NCBI GenBank assembly: GCA_019752775.1
Contig: JAIELU010000120.1
Coordinates: 1 to 6,690 of the forward strand
DNA: 6,690 nucleotides
Direction: 5' to 3'
Source of the DNA: Campylobacterales bacterium
GTDB lineage: Bacteria > Campylobacterota > Campylobacteria > Campylobacterales > Arcobacteraceae
Position numbers and translations under genes: made by a program. Under the pieces are notes generated by a model that was not told where the DNA came from, ran no database searches, and saw only the letters and a program-made list of their open reading frames with translations. Positions within the stretch are counted from its first letter, which is position 1. Every line of letters starts with the position of its first letter. Shown one piece after another: positions 1 through 5,023 of this stretch.

Positions 1-69
1 AAAAAGCATTTAGAAAAACAATTAGAATTAAATAATCCAATCCCCAATCCAAATGAAGGAACTAGATTT

Positions 70-804
70 ATGGAACATAGAGCTGCACTTGATGCATATA
101 AAAACAAAGATTTCAAAAAAGCACATGATATTTGGGTAGAAGAAGCCAAATTAAAAAATGACCAAGCAATGGCAAACTTAGGGTTAATGTACCTAAAGGG
201 TGAAGGTGTTGAAAAAGATTATACAAAAGCAAAAGAGTGGTTTGAGCAAGCAAGTGCTTATGGTAATGATTCTGCTAATTTTAATTTAGCATTAATGTAC
301 CAAACAAAAATTGGAGTTGAAGAAGATATTCCAAAAGCAGTTGATTATTTCAGACGAGCTGTTTCTAAAAATCATGTTCAAGCGGCATTTAGACTTGCCT
401 TAATTCAATTAAAAGATAGAACTGATTTACATGGTGTAAAAGAAGGTTTTGACTGTATGTTAAAAGCAGCAAAGGCTGGTCATGTAATGGCAACTGTTCA
501 ATTAACAGGTGTTGATAAACCTTTAGAAGATGGGGAATTAAATAGAAACTTTAGAGCAAAAAGTTTAGAAGACCAACTTGAGATTTTAAATGATGCATTA
601 GAGAGATTTATTAGACCAATTCTAAAAAAAGATGGTGGAAATATAATTTTACTTGATTATCTAAATGAGCCAGAAATTGAGTTAAGACTTGCATATCAAG
701 GGGCTTGTGTTGGCTGTTCGATTGCATCAACTGGAACTTATGAAATGATTAAAAGTACAATTGAGCAAGTAATAGATAAAAGAGTAAGGATTTATGTATT
801 ATGA
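70..804 (+). CDS. Sel1-repeat / NifU C-terminal (Nfu-type) Fe-S domain fusion protein
   Basis: Two modules are visible in 244 residues. Residues about 5-140 are helical repeats of the Sel1/TPR type, with the signature pattern around 32-60 (ANLGLMYLKGEGV then KAKEWFEQA) and again around 69-97. Residues about 165-244 are a NifU C-terminal domain with the cluster-binding CxxC at C213/C216 in the context GACVGCSIAS. Nfu domains bind and transfer [4Fe-4S] clusters; Sel1 repeats mediate protein contacts. I infer a cytosolic Fe-S carrier or adaptor serving nitrogenase maturation. The stop overlaps the nifX start as ATGA, so the two are translationally coupled. Start choice: ATG at 70 follows AAGGA (56-60) with a 9-nt spacer, but the frame is open to the left edge (23 more codons, protein-like), so the gene may begin upstream and be partial here. 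Domain calls are firm; the start is uncertain. Confidence 0.85.
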   Translation: MEHRAALDAYKNKDFKKAHDIWVEEAKLKNDQAMANLGLMYLKGEGVEKDYTKAKEWFEQASAYGNDSANFNLALMYQTKIGVEEDIPKAVDYFRRAVSKNHVQAAFRLALIQLKDRTDLHGVKEGFDCMLKAAKAGHVMATVQLTGVDKPLEDGELNRNFRAKSLEDQLEILNDALERFIRPILKKDGGNIILLDYLNEPEIELRLAYQGACVGCSIASTGTYEMIKSTIEQVIDKRVRIYVL

Positions 805-1166
805 AAATCGCATTTGCATCTACTGATAATATACATGTTAACCAACATTTTGGTTGGTGCAAAGAGTTTTATATATACGAAATCATTGAAGATAGTTTCA
901 ATTTCGTAAAAACTATTGATTCATCAATTGAGATTTCTGATGAAATTGAAAAGTTAACTTACAAAATAGAATGTTTGGAAGATAGTGATATTTTATATGT
1001 ACAACAAATTGGCCCAAAGGCTTCAAGAATGGTTCAAGCTTGTAAAATTTTCCCTATGCAATCAGCAAAAGAAAATGAAAAGATTGAAGATATTTTGAAT
1101 TTACTTATAAAAATGAGATCTAATCCTCCAATATGGATGAGAAGGTTATTAGAAAATGAATCATAA
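801..1166 (+). CDS. nifX: NifX, nitrogenase cofactor-precursor binding protein
   Basis: A 121-residue protein of the dinitrogenase Fe-Mo cofactor family (NifX/NifB C-terminal/NafY fold). It opens with a beta strand (MKIAFAST), then the family motif QHFG at 15-18 followed by KEFYIYEI, and contains the central IGPKAS segment at 70-75. The end, NPPIWMRRLL (108-117), matches the NPPPWLR-type tail I know from NifX, which favours NifX over generic family members. It is shorter than the roughly 150-160 residues usual for Azotobacter-type NifX. NifX binds NifB-co or later FeMo-co intermediates in the cytosol and passes them toward NifEN. It overlaps the upstream Sel1-Nfu gene by 4 nt and the downstream flavodiiron gene by 11 nt, so it is the middle cistron of one operon. 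Confidence 0.85.
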   Translation: MKIAFASTDNIHVNQHFGWCKEFYIYEIIEDSFNFVKTIDSSIEISDEIEKLTYKIECLEDSDILYVQQIGPKASRMVQACKIFPMQSAKENEKIEDILNLLIKMRSNPPIWMRRLLENES

Positions 1167-2394
1167 AAAACCAGTAGAAATAGCAAATAATATATTTTTT
1201 ATAGGGGCTTTTGACCCTGATATTAGAACCTTTGACATTATCATGAAAACTGCAAATGGTTCTTCATACAACGCTTATTTGATAAAAACAAGTGAAGGTG
1301 TGATTATTGTAGATACTGTAAAGTTGGGTTTTGAAAAAGAGTTTTTTTCAAAAATAGAACAACTTTGTTCTTATGATGAAATAAAATATGTGATATGTCA
1401 CCATTTAGAACCAGATCATGCAGGGGCAATTCCTGAATTAATCAAAAGAGTTCCAAATGCTAAGGTTTTAATTTCACCTCAAGCAACACCAATGTTAAAA
1501 GCTATTACAAACAATGAAAACATTGCTTTTGAAACAGTTTGGACAAATAAAAGTTTGACTTTGGGTGATAAAACAATTAGATTTTTAACAACTCCATATT
1601 TACATTGGCCAGAGACAATGAGTTCTTATGTAGTTGAAGATTCACTTTTATTTAGTGGAGATGTTTTTGGAAGTCACTATTATGATAAAAGACTTTTTGA
1701 TGATTTAGTTGGAGATTTTTCTTACTCATTTAAATACTATTATGACCATATAATGAGACCTTTTAAATCTTATATTTTAAGTGCATTAAAGTTATATGAT
1801 AAACTAGATATAAAGATGATAGCTACTTTACATGGTCCAATTATTAGAGAAAAACCATATAAATATATTGAGCTTTATAGAAAATGGAGTCTAAATAGAC
1901 CTGAAAATATCAACGAAAGTAATAAAATCATCTCTATTTTTTATCTAACAAGTTATAAAAATACAAGAGATATGGCAGATGCTATTTTTGATGGTGCAGA
2001 AAGTATAAAAACTATTCGAGCTAGTTTATATGATTTAGCTTCAATAGAAGAGCAAAATATGATTGATATTCTTGAAGAAAGTGATGGAATATTAATAGGA
2101 ACTCCAACAATAAATGCAGATGCACCAAAACCAGTTTGGGATTTATTATCTTGTATGATGTATTTAGAAAAAAGAGGAAAAACAGGAATGGCATTTGGCT
2201 CTTATGGTTGGAGTGGAGAAGCTGTTAATATGATTCTTGATAGAATGAAATCTTTACATTTTAGAGTTCCACCCATTGAACCTATGAAAATAAAACTTAT
2301 TCCTACAAAAGAGGAATTAGAAGATTGTTTCGAATTTGGTAGAGAGTTTGCAGAAATTGTAAATGGGAAAATGATTGAAATAGATATGAACTAA
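1156..2394 (+). CDS. fprA: FprA-family flavodiiron protein (O2/NO reductase)
   Basis: This 412-residue protein has the two-domain build of a class A flavodiiron protein. Residues about 1-250 are a metallo-beta-lactamase-like domain with all six expected iron ligands: H83, E85 and D87 in HLEPDH, H150 in LHWPET, D169 in SGDVFGS, and H226 in LHGP. Residues about 256-405 are a flavodoxin domain with an FMN phosphate loop (TSYKNT, 265-270) and GSYGWSGEA (348-356). There is no C-terminal rubredoxin or reductase domain, so electrons must come from a separate partner. The family reduces O2 to water or NO to N2O in the cytosol. Its position inside the nif operon, overlapping nifX by 11 nt, suggests oxygen protection of nitrogenase. 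GAAGG (1141-1145) lies 10 nt before the ATG, inside nifX. The symbol is a family name, not proof of orthology. Confidence 0.92.
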   Translation: MNHKKPVEIANNIFFIGAFDPDIRTFDIIMKTANGSSYNAYLIKTSEGVIIVDTVKLGFEKEFFSKIEQLCSYDEIKYVICHHLEPDHAGAIPELIKRVPNAKVLISPQATPMLKAITNNENIAFETVWTNKSLTLGDKTIRFLTTPYLHWPETMSSYVVEDSLLFSGDVFGSHYYDKRLFDDLVGDFSYSFKYYYDHIMRPFKSYILSALKLYDKLDIKMIATLHGPIIREKPYKYIELYRKWSLNRPENINESNKIISIFYLTSYKNTRDMADAIFDGAESIKTIRASLYDLASIEEQNMIDILEESDGILIGTPTINADAPKPVWDLLSCMMYLEKRGKTGMAFGSYGWSGEAVNMILDRMKSLHFRVPPIEPMKIKLIPTKEELEDCFEFGREFAEIVNGKMIEIDMN

Positions 2395-2397
2395 ATC

Positions 2398-2470
2398 AAG
2401 ATGAATAAGCGATGAGTATAAAACTTTACAAGGATTTAACTAAAACATGTACTCATCGCTTATTTATCTT
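2398..2470. terminator. Long inverted repeat, probable bidirectional terminator
   Basis: Two 21-nt arms, 2398-2418 and 2450-2470, are inverted complements with a single exception, which is a G-T (wobble) pair. The loop is 31 nt (2419-2449). The inner half of each arm carries a GC-containing core (GCGATGAGTA / TACTCATCGC). The outer half is A-rich on the left and T-rich on the right, so a terminator-like U-rich 3' flank is produced on either strand. It begins 3 nt after the flavodiiron stop and its right arm ends inside the stop codon of the minus-strand small gene, the expected position for a shared terminator of convergent genes. The long loop is unusual for an intrinsic terminator. Confidence 0.65.
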
Positions 2471-2654
2471 AAGCTAAATCACTTAAATCTGAAACTTTAT
2501 ATATCACATCTTTTAATTCATTTAATTTTTTTATAACAGTATCATTACACGGTTTATCAAGATGGTATCTTAAACTAATAAAGTCGTAAATATTATCAAC
2601 ATTTCCATAGATTTCTTTTAGTAGTTCTTTTTTTATCTCTTCTTGTACTCTCAT
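2469..2654 (-). CDS. Small protein of unknown function, opposite to the nif genes
   Basis: I do not recognise this 61-residue protein. It is charged and mostly helical in appearance, opening MRVQEEIKKELLKEIYG, with one cysteine in the phrase HLDKPCNDTV and an acidic-hydrophobic end. There is no signal peptide or membrane segment. The ATG at 2654 is preceded by AAGGA with a 6-nt spacer (complement of 2661-2665). An in-frame ATG at 2690 would add 12 residues and also has an upstream AGGA, so a 73-residue form is possible. A minus-strand TATAAT (2732-2727) fits as its -10 box. It is the only minus-strand gene here, convergent with the flavodiiron gene and divergent from nifB. A dedicated promoter, a ribosome site and a terminator at its stop codon all support it being a real gene. 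Function is unknown. Confidence 0.6.
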   Translation of the reverse strand: MRVQEEIKKELLKEIYGNVDNIYDFISLRYHLDKPCNDTVIKKLNELKDVIYKVSDLSDLA

Positions 2655-2710
2655 TTTAAATCCTTTTTTTATATGAAATTTATTATGCATTTTTTATTCC
2701 TATATTTTGT

Positions 2711-2727
2711 AAGGAACAATATGTGCA
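2711..2727 (+). promoter_or_regulatory. Sigma-54 (-24/-12) promoter of nifB
   Basis: GG at 2713-2714 and GC at 2725-2726 are separated by exactly 10 nt, in the form AAGGAAC then TGTGCA. This matches the sigma-54 consensus at the invariant GG and GC, and the GGAAC form is the one familiar from Campylobacterota sigma-54 promoters. Taking the C of the GC as -12, transcription would start near 2738, leaving a leader of about 21 nt to the nifB ATG. No TGT-N10-ACA NifA site was found within about 250 nt upstream, so the activator is not identified. Confidence 0.65.
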
Positions 2728-2732
2728 TTATA
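2727..2732 (-). promoter_or_regulatory. Minus-strand -10 box (TATAAT) for the small gene
   Basis: Read on the minus strand this is a perfect TATAAT, about 40 nt before the farther candidate start (2690) and about 75 nt before the preferred start (2654) of the small gene. No good -35 is visible, which is common for housekeeping promoters in Campylobacterota. It touches the -12 element of the nifB sigma-54 promoter at position 2727. In sequence this AT-rich a single hexamer can arise by chance. Confidence 0.4.
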
Positions 2733-2746
2733 TTTGTAAATTAAAT

Positions 2747-2752
2747 AAGGAG
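2747..2752 (+). promoter_or_regulatory. Shine-Dalgarno site that fixes the nifB start
   Basis: AAGGAG sits 6 nt before the ATG at 2759. It decides against the in-frame GTG at 2723, which lies upstream of the predicted sigma-54 transcription start (near 2738) and overlaps the promoter itself. Confidence 0.85.
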
Positions 2753-2758
2753 TTATCT

Positions 2759-4216
2759 ATGAGTTGTTCGTGTACTTCAAGTAGTTCTCAAGAATCAATC
2801 AAAGAAGAGGTAATGGCAAAAATTAATAATCACCCATGTTATAGTGAAGGTGCTCATCAGCACTACGCTAGAATACATGTTGCCGTTGCACCAGCTTGTA
2901 ATATTCAATGTAACTACTGTAATAGAAAATATGATTGTTCAAATGAGAGTAGACCAGGTGTTACTAGTGGTAAATTATCACCAGAAGAAGCTGTTAAGAA
3001 AATTTTATTTGTTGGTGGAGAAATCCAACAACTTACTGTTGTAGGAATCGCAGGTCCTGGTGACGCATTAGCAAACCCTGAAAAAACTTTTAAAACTTTT
3101 AAAATGCTATATGAAAAAGCACCGGATTTAAAAATGTGTTTATCTACAAACGGACTTATGTTACCAGATTTTATTGACCAAATTGTAAAATACAACGTTG
3201 ACCACGTAACTGTTACAATCAACTCTGTTGATGAAACTGGTGAAGTTGGTTCAAGAATTTATCCTTGGATTTTATGGAATCATAAAAAAGTATTTGGAAA
3301 AGAAGCTGCAAAAATTCTTTTACAAAGACAACTTGAGGGAATCAAGATGTTAACGCAGAGAGGAATTTTAGTTAAAGCAAACTCTGTTTTAATTCCAGGT
3401 GTTAATGAACATGAATTACCAAATGTTGCTAAAAAATTAAAAGAGTTAGGTGTATTCTTACATAACATTATGCCACTATTGTCTAAACCTGAATTTGGTA
3501 CATATTATGGATTAAATGGCCAAGAAAGTGCAACTGATCAAGAAGTTATGGCTGCACAAGAAGCTTGTGGTATGGATATGAAACTTATGTCTCACTGTAG
3601 ACAATGTCGTGCAGATGCTGTTGGACTAATTGGTGAAGATAGAGGGGATGAGTTTACAAAAGATACTTTTATGAATATGGAATGGGAAGATTTAACTAAA
3701 AAATATGATATCTCCGCTCGAGCGCAAAAACACCAAGTTATTGAAAACTGGAGAGCGGCTCTTGAAGTTGCAAATGAAAAAGTAAAAATCGCACAAGCAT
3801 CTAAAGAGCAATTAAGTTCAACAGGTGAGACTAAACTTGTAGCTGTTACAACTGCTGGTGAGGGAACTATTAACTTACACTTTGGTAATGCTAAAGAGTT
3901 CTTAATCTATGAAGCTGGTGATAAAGCAATTAAATTTGTAATGCACAGAAAAGTAGAAAATCCATATTGTAAAGGACCTGAAGATTGTGATGGTTCTTAT
4001 CCAATTGAAGATATTAAAAATACTTTAAAAGATGTGGATTTATTATTAACTGAAAAAATCGGTGGATGCCCAATGGATGAATTAAAATCAATTGACTTGA
4101 TTTGTGATGACTCTTATGCTCTTCAACCAATAGAAAAATCAGTTTTCGCAGCTGTTCAAAGATATTTTTATTCGCAAAATTCAGAAAATTCAAAAACTGA
4201 ACATGAGTTAGGGTAA
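2759..4216 (+). CDS. nifB: NifB, radical-SAM NifB-co (FeMo-co precursor) synthase
   Basis: This 485-residue protein carries the radical-SAM motif CNIQCNYC, with cluster cysteines C47, C51 and C54, preceded by the NifB-typical HPC (25-27) and HYARIHVAVAPAC. GIAGPGDALAN (97-106) and the HCRQC pair (279-283), also conserved in NifB, follow. Residues about 358-470 form a C-terminal NifX-like domain (LHFGNAKEFLIYE at 373-385). NifB uses S-adenosylmethionine to fuse two [4Fe-4S] units and insert carbide, giving the 8Fe core for FeMo-co. Length is close to the roughly 500 residues of two-domain NifB, whereas many archaeal forms lack the C-terminal domain. The first residues, MSCSCTSSSSQES, are Cys/Ser-rich. 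It is read from its own sigma-54 promoter and followed after 47 nt by a small unknown gene. Confidence 0.97.
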   Translation: MSCSCTSSSSQESIKEEVMAKINNHPCYSEGAHQHYARIHVAVAPACNIQCNYCNRKYDCSNESRPGVTSGKLSPEEAVKKILFVGGEIQQLTVVGIAGPGDALANPEKTFKTFKMLYEKAPDLKMCLSTNGLMLPDFIDQIVKYNVDHVTVTINSVDETGEVGSRIYPWILWNHKKVFGKEAAKILLQRQLEGIKMLTQRGILVKANSVLIPGVNEHELPNVAKKLKELGVFLHNIMPLLSKPEFGTYYGLNGQESATDQEVMAAQEACGMDMKLMSHCRQCRADAVGLIGEDRGDEFTKDTFMNMEWEDLTKKYDISARAQKHQVIENWRAALEVANEKVKIAQASKEQLSSTGETKLVAVTTAGEGTINLHFGNAKEFLIYEAGDKAIKFVMHRKVENPYCKGPEDCDGSYPIEDIKNTLKDVDLLLTEKIGGCPMDELKSIDLICDDSYALQPIEKSVFAAVQRYFYSQNSENSKTEHELG

Positions 4217-4242
4217 TTCCTAACTTAGGAAAACTAAACCTA
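4206..4242 (+). repeat. Overlapping TTAGG/CCTAA palindromes at the nifB end
   Basis: AGTTAGG (4206-4212) pairs with CCTAACT (4219-4225) around a 6-nt loop. The overlapping palindrome TTCCTAA-C-TTAGGAA (4217-4231) and a TAGG/CCTA pair (4226-4229 with 4239-4242) compete for the same bases. These hairpins are mutually exclusive and have no T-run behind them. They could be an mRNA 3'-end stabiliser, a weak attenuator, or a dyad bound by a protein before the next gene; the sequence does not decide. Confidence 0.35.
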
Positions 4243-4263
4243 TAGTAATACTTCTAAAAGGTA

Positions 4264-4482
4264 ATGGAGCTAATTACAATTACAACTTCACACGGTTTTA
4301 TTGGATTCCCACTAAAACAACTTCGTGCACAAAAAGTTGTGACACCAAGAGATTATGATAGATTTTTAACTATTGAAAAAGAAATCACAACAAAACCCTG
4401 CTGTTTTGTTTTTTCTTATGACAAATTGGAAGATAAAGATTTAGAACTTATTAAGGCTGAAGAGTTGGAAGTTTTAGAATAA
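4264..4482 (+). CDS. Small protein of unknown function downstream of nifB
   Basis: I do not recognise this 72-residue protein. Its first half, MELITITTSHGFIGFPLKQL, reads as a beta strand, a glycine turn (SHGFIGFP) and a short amphipathic stretch. The middle has a vicinal cysteine pair (C46, C47) in KPCCFVFSYDKL, and the end is acidic and helical. There is no signal peptide or membrane segment. It does not resemble NifT, NifZ, NifW or a ferredoxin. The only usable start is the ATG at 4264, because a TAA lies in frame 9 nt upstream. The nearest Shine-Dalgarno match, AAAGG (4257-4261), is just 2 nt from the ATG, so initiation may be weak. It follows nifB by 47 nt on the same strand with no obvious terminator, so it is probably co-transcribed. 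A role in nitrogen fixation is inferred from position only. Confidence 0.72.
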   Translation: MELITITTSHGFIGFPLKQLRAQKVVTPRDYDRFLTIEKEITTKPCCFVFSYDKLEDKDLELIKAEELEVLE

Positions 4483-4494
4483 TTTCAAATTATT
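4478..4494 (+). repeat. AT-only palindrome over the stop of the 72-residue gene
   Basis: AATAATTT-C-AAATTATT is a perfect 8-bp palindrome with a single central base, containing the TAA stop (4480-4482). T-rich sequence follows, including a 7-T run near 4511-4517. As a terminator it would be weak because it has no G-C pairs and almost no loop; an AT-rich palindrome is also not surprising by chance here. Confidence 0.25.
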
Positions 4495-4614
4495 TTCTTA
4501 TGTAATTTAATTTTTTTAGAAAGCTGTCCTACCACATTATTTATATGTATTTAATGATATTTTATATAGCATATTTTATCAATAAATGGTTATCTAAAGT
4601 AGCTAAGGAAAAGT

Positions 4615-4824
4615 ATGAGAGAATCTTTCAAAAAGAAAATCATTGAAGTTTGTAATAAAAAGATTGAAGAAAAAGGCTTAAATGTAGGATTGTCATTTTA
4701 TGCATTCTTCGCAAATAAAAATGATAATCCTGAATTGTTAATGGAAGTAGCACAATGGTGGATACTAACAAATAAATTAGACCACTTTGAAAAAGCAATT
4801 AAAATTAAAAAGATGCTAGAGTAA
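4615..4824 (+). CDS. Small conserved-looking protein of unknown function
   Basis: This 69-residue protein has a helical, basic N-terminus (MRESFKKKIIEVCNKKIEEK), a compact centre GLNVGLSFYAFFANKNDNPELL (19-40, split here by a turn at ANKND) and an aromatic helix EVAQWWIL followed by LDHFEKAIKIKKML. The dense aromatic residues (F28, Y29, F31, F32, W48, W49) suggest a small folded or partner-binding unit. No metal motif, signal peptide or convincing membrane span is present. The start is well supported: AAGGA (4605-4609) lies 5 nt before the ATG. It stands alone, 132 nt after the preceding gene and 199 nt before nifV, and no sigma-54 site was found in front of it. A vague resemblance to a small DUF family is from memory and unverified. 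No function can be assigned. Confidence 0.75.
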   Translation: MRESFKKKIIEVCNKKIEEKGLNVGLSFYAFFANKNDNPELLMEVAQWWILTNKLDHFEKAIKIKKMLE

Positions 4825-4974
4825 AATTAAAGTAATTTCTCAATAACTATTAAATTCTTTATCTTTTCGTAAGTAGCCCTATCTTTTTTCCCTACATCTA
4901 TAAAATTTTTTCTGTATTAATAATTTTCATTTCAAGAATTCATATTTCCCAAATTCTTTTTAACAATTCTCACT
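4825..4974 (+). other. Non-coding AT-rich stretch before the nifV promoter
   Basis: No supportable gene is seen here. A short AT-only hairpin (AAATTA / TAATTT, 4824-4829 with 4833-4838) lies at the stop of the 69-residue gene, too weak to call a terminator. A pyrimidine-rich section (about 4855-4915) contains two CCCTA copies. No TGT-N10-ACA activator site was found, so the enhancer for the adjacent sigma-54 promoter, if present, is not of that form or lies farther upstream. Confidence 0.5.
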
Positions 4975-4992
4975 TCGGAACACTATTTGCAT
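4975..4992 (+). promoter_or_regulatory. Sigma-54 (-24/-12) promoter of nifV
   Basis: GG at 4977-4978 and GC at 4989-4990 are exactly 10 nt apart, in GGAACACTATTTGCAT. The -12 element TTTGCA is a full consensus match and the -24 element GGAAC is the same as at nifB. The predicted transcription start is near 5002, giving a leader of about 22 nt. This is the best regulatory match in the window. Confidence 0.78.
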
Positions 4993-5023
4993 AAATATTT
5001 ATATCGAAATTAAAGGTTAGTAT

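Noticed and set aside
358..470. A third Sel1 repeat continuing to about residue 140 of the fusion protein as a separate gene or domain
   Set aside because: The stretch is a degenerate continuation of the same repeat array in one uninterrupted frame, not a separate unit.
2500..2712. NifA enhancer (TGT-N10-ACA) upstream of nifB
   Set aside because: Every TGT in the interval was read forward 10 nt and none is followed by ACA; the same was true before nifV (about 4700-4976).
2723..2758. Upstream in-frame GTG start for nifB (12 extra residues)
   Set aside because: It lies inside the sigma-54 promoter and before the predicted transcription start. AAGGAG is placed correctly for the ATG at 2759, and the extension does not look like NifB sequence.
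2844..3468. Other-frame open stretches inside nifB, one on the plus strand and two on the minus strand
   Set aside because: They are fully covered by the conserved radical-SAM core of nifB, read without recognisable domains and lack ribosome sites; they are shadows of nifB.
4264..4824. Identifying the 72- and 69-residue proteins as NifT, NifZ, NifW or the Rop-like nif small protein
   Set aside because: Neither shows the motifs or sequence character of those families as I know them; naming them would be guesswork.
4824..4838. AAATTA / TAATTT hairpin as terminator of the 69-residue gene
   Set aside because: Six A-T pairs with a 3-nt loop and no proper T-run are too weak in sequence this AT-rich.
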